Below, piece by piece: positions 10,437 to 21,340 of a DNA stretch of 64,000 nt. The first letter of the stretch is position 1, and every line of letters begins with the position of its first letter. The stretch comes from Pictodentalium vernedei (taxonomy: Eukaryota > Mollusca > Scaphopoda > Dentaliida > Dentaliidae): NCBI GenBank assembly GCA_031216915.1, contig CM062296.1, positions 65,316,148 through 65,380,147 on the forward strand, given 5' to 3'. A program made the translations under genes and the position numbers. The notes beneath the pieces are model-generated. The model was not told the origin of the DNA. It worked only from the letters and a program-made list of their open reading frames with translations, and ran no database searches.

Positions 10437-10610
10437 TCATTCTCTCTTCGGTTTGGGTTCTCCTATTTCAAGACCCCTCTTCTGTGCTGCATCCACTGCT
10501 TTGGTCAATTGTTCCCAATCCTTCGTGGTAAATTGGAACCCAACGTCGTTTTTGAACAGTTAAATTTGTAAATCGTTGTTGAGTTTGAAAACGGTCGTAT
10601 TTGCAGACAT
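10437..10610 (-). pseudogene. Small ORF of the Polinton-like relic
   Basis: It starts at ATG 10610 with MSANTTVFKLNNDLQI, then has an in-frame stop, then VGFQFTTKDWEQLTKAVDAA and ends in EIGEPKPKRE, about 57 codons in all. Its function is unknown. Small basic-tailed proteins of this size are common between protease and accessory genes in Polinton-like elements (inference). The same strand and even spacing with its neighbours support a single original unit. Confidence 0.45.
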
Positions 10611-10682
10611 CCTTCTTCTGTGGCTGTCGAAACACAAATAAGCTGAAAACAAAGTGCGTCCTTTTACAGTTAACGTCGACAT

Positions 10683-11098
10683 CTAATGGTGGGTTTCATC
10701 TGCGCCGTCACCAACTAACACATCATTATCCATTAGATAAGTTGTATACATGGTGACTATGGTTTCCATCGGCAAAGCGGGGCAGCGATCTTTCAGAAAA
10801 AATAAACAGTACTGTCCAAACACCGATGACGATCCTTGAATACGTTTCGCATTATATTTCCAATATCTGGAATTCCTCTTCAGAAAATTATCGAATGGTC
10901 AGTGCTGTTGGGTAATCCATAGGAGTGAAAGTATTCTGCGTGGTGGTGACTCACAAAGAGATCCACCCAATGTTCGCCTTTTCTAAGAGCTGGATCCGTC
11001 TTGGCTATCAGAACCACTGGTCTATGATCTGGTAATATTCTTGGTAATCTGTTTCTCTTCAAACAACTATCCGATCGAAGTGCGTTCTCCAGTTCCAA
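10683..11098 (-). pseudogene. Adenovirus-type cysteine protease of Polinton-like relic
   Basis: The N-terminal part reads RILPDHRPVVLIAKTDPALR, then KGEHWVDLFVS with the catalytic-type His, then HAEYFHSYGLP. After a frameshift near 10895 the C-terminal part reads NSRYWKYNAKRIQ, then SVFGQYCLFFLKDRCPALPM, where the Cys of GQYC is the expected nucleophile region. This order (HW, EYF-SYG, GQYC) is that of adenain/Ulp1-like proteases encoded by Polintons and adenoviruses, which process capsid proteins during virion maturation. The frameshift makes it inactive. Confidence 0.8.
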
Positions 11099-11123
11099 AG
11101 TATGCTTTCAGTGTAATCTAAAA

Positions 11124-11515
11124 TCACTGGCGGCTCCTATCCACTTCTACGATGTTCTGGAATTTTATATACACCAATACGTTGGTTGTGGTCGGTAGGG
11201 GTTCTTCGAAACGGACTTCCAGTCTCAAGTTTCCTCTCTTCACTAGATCGAAGTGTTGTTCATGCAATGGGTCTGGAGTCAAGTCGAAGACGAGTAGTGT
11301 GAAGCCCTTTAAGTATTTTTCTCTGATGACGTGGTTTCCTTCATTCACATACAGCTGGCCTCTTCCTTGGAACAGGTTCATTTCGTTCATAGCACCCTCA
11401 CTGACCTCCTTGAATCTCTCGATCGCTGCCGGTTTCACAATTTTTCCTTCAATGACATCCTCGGCAAATGATGCTCCGTTTTCACAAGTTGTATCACCAC
11501 GGTCCTGGCTGTAGT
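11124..11515 (-). pseudogene. Polinton-like major capsid protein, C-terminal fragment
   Basis: The open frame reads MNLFQGRGQLYVNEGNHV, then YLKGFTLLVFDLTPDPL, then FDLVKRGNLRLEVRFEEPL, and ends in VLVYIKFQNIVEVDRSRQ. This is the recognisable C-terminal end of the double jelly-roll major capsid protein of Polintons (family knowledge). Only about 100 of the several hundred residues expected remain. Upstream the frame runs directly into unrelated text near 11440-11515, suggesting a deletion joint with the next fragment. The protease follows immediately downstream, as is common in these elements. Confidence 0.75.
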
Positions 11516-11745
11516 TACCAACGTCTTTCTTCTAGAGTTAGCCGATAATGTTTTTTTCGAAGTCCAGAATACTGTGAAGAAAGATTCTTTCCACGAATAT
11601 TGAACAAGGTGTTTGGATACTGAATCTCTGCCAGACCTAACTTCCATTCGCCCGTAAGGTTCACTGGTCGTGATAACTGGGTGGTGTACGAAGTCGAAGT
11701 GTTTTCGGACAACTTGTTCATCGAACTGTTACTTGGTAGAGCCAA
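11515..11745 (-). pseudogene. Polinton-like structural protein, N-terminal fragment
   Basis: It begins MALPSNSSMNKLSENTSTSY, then TTQLSRPVNLTGEWKLGLAE and IQYPNTLFNIRG. The 'N-T---Y-T-L--P--L-GEW-VGLAEI-YP' shape is familiar from a conserved Polinton structural protein, probably the minor capsid protein; the exact assignment is uncertain. The reading frame ends at 11515. Out-of-frame continuation (to about 11435) shows no clear homology. It abuts the major capsid C-terminus, so internal parts of two genes may have been deleted. Confidence 0.6.
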
Positions 11746-12860
11746 ATGGACCTACCCTCTACGTTGTCGAATAACGCATTACATTTTCTTGATGCTCGGA
11801 TTAGGCAACAAATATTCTATGCTATTGCTCAAGAGTGCGGCCTACAACTTTCTGTCTGTCTTGTCAAGGACGCAATTAACGACACTGGTGATGATTATAA
11901 TGTACAGTATGATTATTTGAGAAAAGTAAGTGATCTCACTCCCGGGGTACTCTCTTTCCAAACAGAGGCCAAGATCCGTTCGATTCTTCCTCCATTTTAG
12001 AAAAAAACGAGGGTTCGCTCACTGTGGCCTGTGGCCTCTCGTTCTATCCTTCCGCACTGGCACTCGTGCCATATCGATTAACCCATTCACAAGCGTGTGT
12101 CGTTCTGTGTTTGTACATAACTTGGAACAGTCACGTTTATTGACCAATGGCCAGGAGATAATGATCAAATAACTAGAGAGCATTACCATCCCCAACGAGG
12201 AATGGGTTTTTTAATGTTTTTTTTTTCATTTATTTTTGAAATTTTCAATTAAAAAGTAGAAGGAAATTTATACTTTGTTCAACAGAGAATGATGATTATG
12301 ATGAGTTGACAACATTAAATACTTCTTTGGTAGGGGTATCCTAAACATTTGTTGACTAAAAACTATAATTAGAAATCATCCGGTTCCAATATGGGTAACC
12401 TAAAGGATACCAGGAATCAACACTGTAAACTAAGCATAAGGTTAAGCATGGCGAAAATAAATATAATTGGGTATCACCTGGTTCCAATATGGGTAACCTA
12501 AAGGCTACCTGGAATCAAAATTGTAAACTAAACATAAGTTGATTTCAGCATTGGTAATAAATAGGTTTAGCCTACACCGGAGTGTACAACATGAATTATT
12601 ATTTTTTGTTGAAGAACAATTTCCCTTCCATAAACTATTTACAATTATATGTACAACTGGCAAGGCCAGTTTTTTTTCTTCTGAATAAAATTTGTAATAA
12701 CCCACCCCATAAAAAAAGATAAAAATAATTTATCTTCGATAACCATCTCTGTATGTGTAATAATAATATTGATTGGAATAATTTAAATATAAGAATTATG
12801 CTTACCTCTGGTTTTCTGTAAATATTGAGAAAGAATATTCACTGGTTGTAGAGAAAGAAA
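11746..12860. other. Unassigned part of the Polinton-like relic
   Basis: A plus-strand frame at 11746-12000 (DARIRQQIFYAIAQECGLQL) is open for 84 codons but matches nothing I recognise. The stretch 12365-12538 contains two copies, 98 bp apart, of a unit beginning GGTTCCAATATGGGTAACCT. No integrase or packaging ATPase motif is visible here or elsewhere in the relic. Confidence 0.45.
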
Positions 12861-14878
12861 TTAAGTTGTCAATGGTAAAGTCGGCACACCGTCATCTTGC
12901 CCTAGTCGTTTTGGATAAAAGGAAGATAAACCGTCTTTCGTCTGTATATAAGTGAACATGTCGATACCATTAAGTCTAAAGCCTTTGTTTGTTCCTTTTC
13001 CTTTCTGTTTGTCTTTGAGTACTTTTAAATATGTTTGATTTGTTAAATCATTTTGTCTTTTATTTATTCCTTTACAACTCAGTTTGTTTGATATGCCGAA
13101 ACAGTAGTTGGGTTTACTACACAATCCAATAACTCCCTTTCCATCCCATTCAATTTTGAAAATGCCCGGGGTTCTTTTATCAAAAGCTTTCTAGTCATTT
13201 CATTTAGTTTTTACATAACTTTCCATATGAGCGTCACAGGCTTCGGAGGGTAACCATTCATGGGCTTGCCGATAGAACAGTTCCCTTTTTCTGGGATGAC
13301 TACTTCTTCAAGGAAGGATCCAGAAAGGGCTATGTAAAGACTGTCAGTGTCCGATACACAAAGTTCAAAATCACTACGCTCAATAAAACATCCAGAAAAC
13401 CATAGTAAAACTGGAATATACGTAACTTGACATACTGATACACGAAAAAAAAAAACAATGTGGTGGGGAAGTCAAGTTTGATTCTACTTTTATTCATTTC
13501 AGTTTCATAAAGTTCTTTGTTGGGGGTGTTCAGTTTCCGAAAGGCCAGACTGTTGATGAGGTTGGAAACATTATCTGCGTCACAATACACTACATTCCTA
13601 TTTTTTGCCTTGTTGGTGACTGTCTTCCCCTAGCCATAATTGCCTGATAATTTCATGTCAGCTACGATGTCTTGACTTGGGTCAGAGAGCCCCTCCCGTC
13701 GGGCCTGTTTTCCTGAACACCAATGTTTTCCGAAACACGCACTTGGCTGGTACTGGATGACTTGATACACCGGCTGACTACCAGTATTTGCTCCAAACAC
13801 CGTTGCATTAATGGTGTAACCTACAAGATTGTTTCGCCAAAGTAGCTACCAATGAGACTACGGCGAGGTTGGCGCATAATATTGTTCGCTGCAGCGTAAG
13901 CTTTATATGTGACCCGATATCTTCTCGTGTAAAATCTGCGTTGTTGAAGATTGGTGTCATTTCTTCAAAATAGGACAGTTGGTCGGGTAGCGCAATGTCA
14001 AACTCCATAAGGCCAAAGATGGTGCCTGTACGGCTCTTCTCGAGACGTTCGGTGGATGTCATCGAACCATCCGCCGAAGTTACAGACTTTTCACGAAGAA
14101 AGGTCTTTAGGGTTGGATCGATCTTCTCATGCTGATGCCACTCGCATTCTCAGATTTCTATAACATCCTACCCAAAGCTCTATAGAAACTGGGTGGTTCC
14201 CTAGGTTTTGTCCCTAAATTTCAGCCACGAACTTCCTCCGGACTGCATTGGCAGTGGCCAATGTACCGTTCTTCATGTTCAGATAGGAATCATGACCGTA
14301 CCAGAAATGTCCGTGAAAATGACAAACAGTTTTAGTGTCTTTAAACCAACCATCTAGGGCACTTGACGTCTACCATTTTTTTCCGGATCATTGTATTCGT
14401 GTGAAATGTGAACACCTCCCCTGGCAGACATAAATGCCAGCCACTGATGGGGCGTCCTAACGTACTTATTGGAGTACACTGGTTTAAAACACGCCTTTTC
14501 CTTGCGTCTAATGTAGCAACCTGTTGGCATTACTGGTAATGCATTTCCGCAAGAGCAAGGTCCTGCTTTATAAAATGGAGGCTGTACAACGAGTAAAGAC
14601 ACTTGAGACATTCAGACTCATTTAAGATGTATGTACCCGATGGAACTCATGGTATTTAATGTTGTCAAGACTTTTGGAAATTTGAGACAATATAACCACC
14701 ATTGTAGATGATACCCTGCCGCACTGGCATGCTCCAAAGCCCACTTACGTCCCAACTGAATTTGAGTGGAATCTCGTCTCCGAGTTATTTTCACTACTAC
14801 GACCATTTTAGGACGTGACAGTTTGGATGAGTTCCTCTTCGTATGTGACAATATCGGCGGTTGTCCCAGCTGTAGCAA
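12861..14878 (-). pseudogene. Protein-primed family B DNA polymerase (Polinton-like), fragmented
   Basis: Read 5' to 3' on the minus strand, HQWLAFMSARGGVHISHEYN (about 14430) leads to LDGWFKDTKTVCHFHGHFWY (about 14310, exonuclease region). Then come FGLMEFDIALPDQL and MTPIFNNADFTREDIGSHIK (13940-14040), VYQVIQYQPSACFGKHW (about 13740) and LINSLAFRKLN (about 13550). FFVYQYVKLRIFQFYY (about 13430) follows, then the palm motif VSDTDSLYIALSG (about 13345). The C-terminal domain is GIFKIEWDGKGVIGLCS to YPKRLGQDDGVPTLPL (12861-13170). Frameshifts lie near 13395, 13620, 14080 and 14370, and stops are scattered. The DTD metal-binding motif is intact. About 670 codons are recognisable against roughly 1000 in complete elements. 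The enzyme would replicate the element's linear DNA from a protein primer. Confidence 0.85.
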
Positions 14879-15887
14879 TGTTAGGGCAACACATGGAAAC
14901 GAAAGTAAACGACCCGCTTGGAATCAGGAAATTCAAGGAGCAATCAAAATTGAAGATGAACAAATACTTCGATTGGAAAGATAAAGAAAATTAAGTGGAC
15001 ATGAGGTCATATATGGACCCTTGTTTCCGTGCTTTCGGTCACAAGTTGGAGGCGAGATCGACTATTGAGGAAAACGGAAAACCTAGGTGACATCAGAACT
15101 TACGGGGCTAATCGGGTGTATAAAAGCCCAGGCATCAGATACTTGTGGAAGTGATTCTGTGGTGCCGGGTGTTGGGGATCCGACGGCACCGACACCGTGC
15201 GAAGAGAAAGGACTTGGCTGTCTTCTTGGTACCACGCTTGGAGCACACGTGTCACGTAATTCGAGCAATTCAGACGTCGCAGTGGCAGAAATATGTACGT
15301 ACAATGCCCTGTAGTGTGCTGTGATAAATACTAACCCACTTGATTGGTGGAAATTACATAAAGATTCGCTTCCATAATTGTCTGAATTTGTGGAAACGTT
15401 GGTGTGCATAGTTGCTACTAGTGGGTCAAGTGAGTGCGTTTTCAGTGTTACAAGGGACAGTATTACTCCAATATAAAATCGTCTATTATAGAAACACAGG
15501 AGCTAAGTTATCATTTTTGCATGAGAATGTTGGGAAGCGCCACCTTCTCCTATATCTACGAATGCGTAGTTTGTGCAACTGCGGGAAGTGCAAGCGTCTC
15601 GTCCAAGAAGAAGGATTTGAAAACCAATAAAATGTCTGACTTATAAGGAATACATGTGTATTGTGTTTACTGTTTATGTGACTCCCGTGTGATAATCAAC
15701 CATTAACATGATGCAACAAGTTAACAACTGCAATTGTTTTTGAATTATTTTTCTTTTTATAATAGCACATTGGCAAGTGACCAGTTTACAATAATTATGC
15801 ATTTCAGATTACACAAATATGAGACGATAGTTATAGTTTTATTCTGGTTGGAGCAAATAAGTGAGCGATGATGTCGTCTACAATATA
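14879..15887. other. No gene recognised
   Basis: This stretch follows the polymerase relic. A GC-richer plus-strand frame (15087-15314) and a frame ending LCNCGKCKRLVQEEGFENQ (15412-15630) are open, but neither gives a confident family match. The CNCGKC motif could be a metal-binding fragment. Confidence 0.4.
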
Positions 15888-16201
15888 CAGTTAGAACTAG
15901 AAGTACTGTCATGAAATGCGCACAAATAGCACGTTGATGTGCGCGTTAATGTGCGCGTTATGGCCCAAGTAAAGCTATCATATTCTGTACATATGGCCTG
16001 TGCACAAGCAATGTTTCAGCCAATGGACCTCCGGGTAACCCGGAGGTCCATTGGCAGAATCATTGCATGTGTTTGCTATGAGTAACCAGGAGTACCTGTC
16101 GTGCTTTGGATGCCATTCGATATGGCAATTGCGCGCAATTCCAACGCGCAATTAAGCCTAGATAAGCGCACTATTCGTGACAGGACTTCTAGTTTTAACA
16201 G
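15888..16201. mobile_element. CAGTTAAAACTAG-type MITE (family B), copy 1
   Basis: It is flanked by TA on both sides. The ends CAGTTAGAACTAGAAGT and ACTTCTAGTTTTAACAG are inverted repeats, and the whole 314 bp folds back. The centre is a perfect palindrome with arms CAGCCAATGGACCTCCGGGT / ACCCGGAGGTCCATTGGC (about 16018-16053). AT-rich and GCGC-rich segments (GCGCGTTA, GCGCGCAATT) flank it. It is non-coding. The other copies are at 22053, 23328, 26572 (part), 49329 and 50630+52765. Confidence 0.9.
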
Positions 16202-16418
16202 TACATTATATATCACAATAAGCCTTTTCCTAAAGCCAGATAATGCCGCTTTAGAGGTTTGATGTTTAGCAGGACATTTTCTAAAACGAATTTCAAACAG
16301 CCATCTTCTCTAACTTGACAGCTTGCATCCAGGACAAAAACAACGACCCTTGATGAAACGAATAAGCGTTTTACAGAAATATCATCTTTAATCTTTGATC
16401 TCTGAAATGACAATGTCT

Positions 16419-16566
16419 GGAATTACGAAACCGCTTGTACAGTTACCATGTTCTCGACATTTGGGCCTATATCGGACACATTGGGTAATCTGGGTAATAC
16501 CCAATGTGTCAGATATAGGCCAATATGTCGAGAACATGGTAGTTGTATAAGTTGTGTCGTAATTCC
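16419..16566. mobile_element. 148-bp palindromic MITE (GGAATTACG ends)
   Basis: GGAATTACG at 16419 mirrors CGTAATTCC at 16558-16566. The arms match through CCATGTTCTCGACAT, GGCCTATATC and CACATTGGGTAAT, with the turn near 16493. It is a single foldback with no coding capacity. No other copy was seen in the window. Confidence 0.8.
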
Positions 16567-16723
16567 AATGGGTAATGGTATGCACATTGCCAGTGACAGA
16601 TGTCAGACAAGATACTAATTAGGAATTACCATGTCAAAATGTCAACTAACCCTCATAAACTCATATAAATTTATGTACTGAAGATAGGATTCAACTCGCG
16701 GGTCGGGGAAGAGTCCGCCATGG

Positions 16724-16770
16724 GAAGATTCGGCCGGGAAGGTTCGGCCCTGGCGGTGGGCCGAATCTTC
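16724..16770. repeat. GAAGATTCGGCC inverted repeat
   Basis: GAAGATTCGGCC (16724-16735) pairs with GGCCGAATCTTC (16759-16770). An extra diverged direct copy, GAAGGTTCGGCC, lies between them (16738-16749). Confidence 0.6.
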
Positions 16771-17840
16771 TCACTTTGAGTTTAAATGTTGTAAATTTAT
16801 ATTTTATTCAGTTATTTAGAAAAGTTATTATTTCAATATATTTTAATAATTTTGTATCAGAATTTTCTATATGAAGAAAAACATTTTTTAATGAGTTGGA
16901 TAAGAATTTTGTCTATTTTGTGAAACAATTTCTTACTTTCTGCTTGAATGTAATCCATTAATTAAAAGTCCAACATCTGAATCCAAAATATTAGGAACCG
17001 AAACATGTCCAGTCACTTCTAGAACTATTCCATCAGTTGACTTGAAACATATTGTTCACAGTCTGCCGGATTGTTTTTTGTTTAACTTCAACGGTAACTT
17101 CCCTAAACGAGAAAGGTTCTTTGTTATTGTCACTTAGAAGTTTCGGCCGAGTTTGTTTAGTCTCATTGCCAACGCGCATTTGTTTTTATAATGATATTCT
17201 GTAGAGATATATTTATTGTTGTTGACTGGCTCTTGGAAGTTACCGCCGAGCTTGTTTGTTTCTTTACTACATTAAATATTATTGCCTCCTCTCACTCTTT
17301 GACCCTCCATATATACTGGACGTAGCATAACTTGAAGATGAATTAATGAGCAAATAAAGTTATTTGGGTCGCAAGGGATTTAAAATCCCACATCGTCCGT
17401 GTGCGCCTTCGGCGCTCTGAAACTGAAATATGAAACATAATTGTACGCCAACTATTAAAGGAAATAAACAGTAGTTGAGAAGGAAATAGATTCACTATGG
17501 ACCAACTTTTGAGACGTAGATGTTAGAGCGACCGAATGCCTCCATGTTTGCAAATAAAATTAACAGACTTGGAAAAACTTAAAAATAACCTTTGAAATTA
17601 CATCTATATATTTTTAAAAGATTATACTTGTACGACCACTTCGTATACGGTCGTAATTAGGGCATTTTAATGGAAAGTGTTCTGTAGTCTAACGTTCACA
17701 ACATGACCAACTCAGCGAAGCTGTAAGGTGATTGACAAACGGATGCTCGTTGAGATGACTACATCGAAGCCGTAACCTACAGTGATATATCCGAGCTCTA
17801 CGGAAGGTTGACTTGAAAAAGAATGCTGGAGGCCGAACAA
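16771..17840. other. No gene recognised
   Basis: AT-rich stretch without long ORFs. The last 150 bp may be the 3' untranslated part of the LINE that follows on the minus strand, but no clear LINE 3' end or TSD is visible. Confidence 0.45.
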
Positions 17841-19538
17841 GGTTATGGTTCAAGTATTTTCGAAATTTTGTCAGGGAGCATTGGAATTTTATTCCATGAT
17901 TTCATTGTGGATGGGATAAAAGATGTTTGGTAGCCCGTGGTCCGACAGTAAGGAATTCGGAGATTACTGACGGTATAAAGTTCAAGAGTTTGAGTTGTCG
18001 AGATAGGGGTGAGACTACGCAGGAACATATGGCGGAGACATGTGGTGATACATTTTGAAGAACTGTATTAATTTGTGTTTCTGTCGTCTTCCTTGTAGCG
18101 TCTCCCATCCAGTTTCCACATATAGTGATGCCTTGCTCGTACTTAGAGTTGCTCCTGTAACAATACGAGCACTAGCAATTTGAATTTTTTCCAGAATTAT
18201 CATTTTTTTCTCTGCAGTTATCCCAAACCGTATCTGCATGTTCCAACAGGGGTCTAACGAAAGCAAAATATATCTTCTCAAGCATTTTCCGGTCTAAAAT
18301 GAATTTATTTTTTCTCATGGGATCGTGACCTACCATGCTTTTGTGGAAATATGTTCTATGTGGTGATCCCACGAACAGCTTGAGTTGAGAATGACACCTA
18401 AATGCTTGTGCTCCGTGACTTCTTTGACAGGAACAGTTGCCAGTACGAGTGATGTCTGTTGAGTGGGGTCAGTTCGGTGTGAGATGGCCATGGCTTCGGT
18501 TTTAATGGGATTGAATTCTACCAACCACGTGTGTGCCCAATGTTCAATTGTGGTAAGATCATTGTTTAGTATAACCGTAGCCTGGTCAGGGTTTTCAATT
18601 ATTAAATATAAAGTTGAGTCATCGGTAAAAAGGCGAATACAGCTGGGTAAATCTAAAGTTATATCATTAATATAAATGAGAAACTACAGAGGGCCGAGAA
18701 TAGATCCTTGGAAAACCCCTGTTAACAGGTTTCCAAGAGTTATCCTCTGAGTTGACCACCACTCTTTGCGTTCGATCACAGAGGTATGGTTGAAGGAAGT
18801 CGAGGATTTAATCGTTAATTCAAATTTTCTCAAGTTTGTAGAGTAGACCCTTGTGTTAGACTTTGCCAAAGGCTTTACTGACGTTGCAAAATACCACCCT
18901 CACATCTTTACCTTCATCAAGTGCACGGCTAAAATGTCATAAATATCCATGAGCTGCAATACAGCTGAGTCACAAGGAGTAAACCCAGACTGGAATGGAC
19001 TTTTGTTTTCGTCTAAAAAGGATCACAGTTTTTTGAAGATACATCGTTCACAAACTTTTCCAAGAGAACTAAGCAGTGAAATCGGTCGATAATTTGACAG
19101 GAGATTTGCGGGGTCTTTTTTAGGAACAGGTATTAAATTTGCCTTCTTCCACAGTTCCGGACATTTGGCGTGACGCAACAGGATATTGAAAAGGATAGTA
19201 CTAGGGAAGTGGAACACTCTTTAAAAAGGCGAGGGCTTATTCGATCCGGGCTGCTGCTTTTGATACTTTCAGTGATTTCAGTGAGGTCCTTTTGGTCCAG
19301 TATTATGGTTGTGAGTTTTAGGTGTTCTAGAAATGGCTGCGATGGAAAGTACTCATGACTATCGTCAAAGGTTGATATGCTACAAAAATAGTCATTAAAC
19401 GCTTCCGCCTTGTCTTTGACAGAAGACATTATCCTGTCCAGGTAATTTATATTCGAAACTTCAGTTTTCTTGTTATATAAAAAACATCTTTAGGGTCTTC
19501 CACCACACTGAGAAGTTAGTACCAGGGCTGTCTAGAGT

Positions 19539-19940
19539 GGAGGGGGCGCGGTGGCGTTACGGTAACCGATTCTCGTCCGATCATCGAAGTTAAGCAACGT
19601 CGAGCCCGGTTAGTCCTCGAATGGATGACCGTCTGAGCGATCTATTAGGACTCCCGCGTTGTGTCCTTGGGCAAGGCACTTAACCCCGTTTGTCCACATG
19701 GGGCACGACGACGCGGCGTATTAAGGCGCACTGCACGTCGATGGAGCACGTATCTTTCACCAATCTAACCCTGCCTGTGCTGCAGTGCGGAGTTACGATG
19801 TTGGGAAGCTGGCAGCTGCTCGTCGTTGCTCGGTGGTTCTCTCCGGGTACTCCGGCTTCCTGCACCCGTAAAACTGTCACGGTCATCATTAGCCATTGTG
19901 CATAAGTTTGTGACCTTAAATACCAATAAATAAATACATA
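19539..19940 (+). mobile_element. SINE with tRNA-like start and 5S rRNA-like head
   Basis: It starts GGGGGCGCGGTGGC (19542-19555), the same as the tRNA-SINEs here, then switches to a 5S rRNA-like stretch (19556-19636). That stretch holds CTCGTCCGATC, an A-box-like GAAGTTAAGCAACG, GTCGAGCCCGGTTAGT and GGATGACC, in 5S order and spacing. From CGCGTTGTGTCCTTGGGCAA (19656 on) the body is that of the tRNA-SINEs, through GGTTCTCTCCGGGTACTCCG to GTCATCATTAGCCATTGTGC and an AATAAATA tail. Both a type 1 (5S) and a type 2 (tRNA) Pol III head thus occur on one body in this genome. It lies inside the LINE at 17843-21340. Confidence 0.85.
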
Positions 19941-20748
19941 AATAATATGTGCAAAGTGGTCTGAATTTTGTTATAATAATTGGTCTTTTTTTCATATGGA
20001 CGAAACACCATCCTTTCTTTTTGAGCGATATTTCTCCCAGGCCTCAGGCCAACTTTTCGACTTGGCAATACGGTAGAGGCGTTTCCGTTGACGAATAAAA
20101 TGCCTGATTTCGTTGCGCATCCACTTTGGGTCATTTATTCTAATTGTTGTAATTTTATTGGGAATACACTTAGAAGTTAGATCAGGGACACTGGAAGTAA
20201 ACTTGTTGACCACAGTATCCTGATTCATATAAGAAAAAATGGTGTCCCAGTCGTTGCTTGCCAATGAAATATTCAACCTCTTGTAATCGCCCTCATTATG
20301 TAACCATACTCGACGTTTAAAACTCTTTGGTGTAATTTTCGTAAAGTGAACCTCGATACAGGCGGGGCAGTGATACTCGGTTAAATCTGCTTCAGTTGAT
20401 AGCACATTGATAGAATTGCTGAATGCGATCAGATCCAACAATGTTACTCATATTTCCGTGAAAAACGTTGGTTCTGAAACCACCTGTGCAAGATTAAAAT
20501 AGTCAGCAACGCCGCTAAAGTTTCCCCTCTTGAGAGTAAGTAGATTATAATTAAAATCACCAGTGACAATGATGTCAGAGATTCCAGAGTCCTTAGCCTT
20601 CTCAGTGTAGGCAGGTATCATATCCCAAAATCATTCTCACTGTTCGTTGGTCGGTAAAAGACAACGAGTAGGAAGGAGCCACAATAATTATATATTTGAA
20701 CCCAAATGCATTCAAGCGAAGAGAATTCAAGATCTGGTCTTGATTTAA

Positions 20749-20992
20749 CCCTTTACCTAACGTGAAAAGCAGGCGACACTTGCAAAAAAAATTCTTGAAT
20801 AACTAATTTTTTTCATTTTTTGTCTCAAAAACATAGGTTATGACCCCTCGTTGGAACGAGCTCGACGAGCTCGTTCCAACGAGGGGTCATAACCTATGTT
20901 TTTGAGACAAAAAATGAAAAAAATAGTGAAAATTAATTGGCGATTTTTGAGAATAGCGCTGGCCGGTTTTGGCCGTTACGTTGGGTAAAGGG
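20749..20992. mobile_element. TTAA-type foldback MITE (family A, subtype 1) in the LINE
   Basis: It is preceded by TTAA (20745-20748) and has CCCTTTACCTAACGTG at the left and ACGTTGGGTAAAGGG at the right. The right TTAA has changed to ATAT. The centre is the CGTTGGAACGAGCTCG palindrome within ATAGGTTATGACC...GGTCATAACCTAT arms. It interrupts the LINE endonuclease reading, so it arrived after the LINE. Confidence 0.85.
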
Positions 20993-21340
20993 ATATGCCA
21001 ATCTTGATGTAAACATCACCAGCACCTCCCCTGTTAAGCGATCTTTCCGTCTTACTTCTTGAAACCCGTTTAAATGAATATCACTATTGTCGTCTTATGA
21101 ACCTAGCCATGTTTCGGTAAAAACACATATATAGACATTTCACACTTAAATATATCGAGTTTGGGCTTTATTTTTTGGATATTTAGGTGACAAATTCCTA
21201 GTGTTCCTGTTCCTGGCGCTCAGATCAATAGCTGCTTCGATGCAGTAGGGACGACCAAAAGCCATTCTCCAACAGACTGCATCGAAACAGTCATTTTTTT
21301 TAACAATTTGTAACTTATCGATCGAATACACGTACATATG

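Larger units (their letters stand above)
17843..21340 (-). pseudogene. APE-type non-LTR retrotransposon (Jockey/CR1-like LINE), interrupted twice
   Basis: Minus strand. The endonuclease starts near 21230 (RNTRNLSPKYPKNK; VFTETWLGS at about 21090) and continues after a MITE insertion with ECIWVQIYNYCGSF, VVFYRPTN and IIVTGDFNYNLL (about 20550). The linker is SKSWPEAWEKYRSKRK (about 20070). After a SINE insertion come WWKTLK, VKDKAEAFNDYF (about 19410), LIPVPKKDPANLLSNYRPIS (about 19100), GVFQGSILGPL, and the catalytic box RLFTDDSTLY (about 18620). These are followed by FNPIKTEAMAIS, HKHLGVILNSSCSWDHHI and the C-terminal GWETLQGRRQKHKL ... RTTGYQTSFIPSTMKSWNKI. Frameshifts and stops are numerous. 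ORF1 is not visible. Without insertions, about 2.8 kb remains. Confidence 0.9.

Noticed and set aside
11681..12000. Plus-strand gene opposite the capsid region
   Set aside because: Open frames exist, but there is no homology I recognise and they run against the relic's gene direction; described only as unassigned.
15412..15630. Metal-binding protein (CNCGKC motif)
   Set aside because: A single short motif without a second half or upstream domain; kept only as a note.
19556..19636. 5S rRNA gene or pseudogene
   Set aside because: Only the promoter-like part is present, and it is fused to the SINE start and body, so it is a SINE head rather than a 5S locus.
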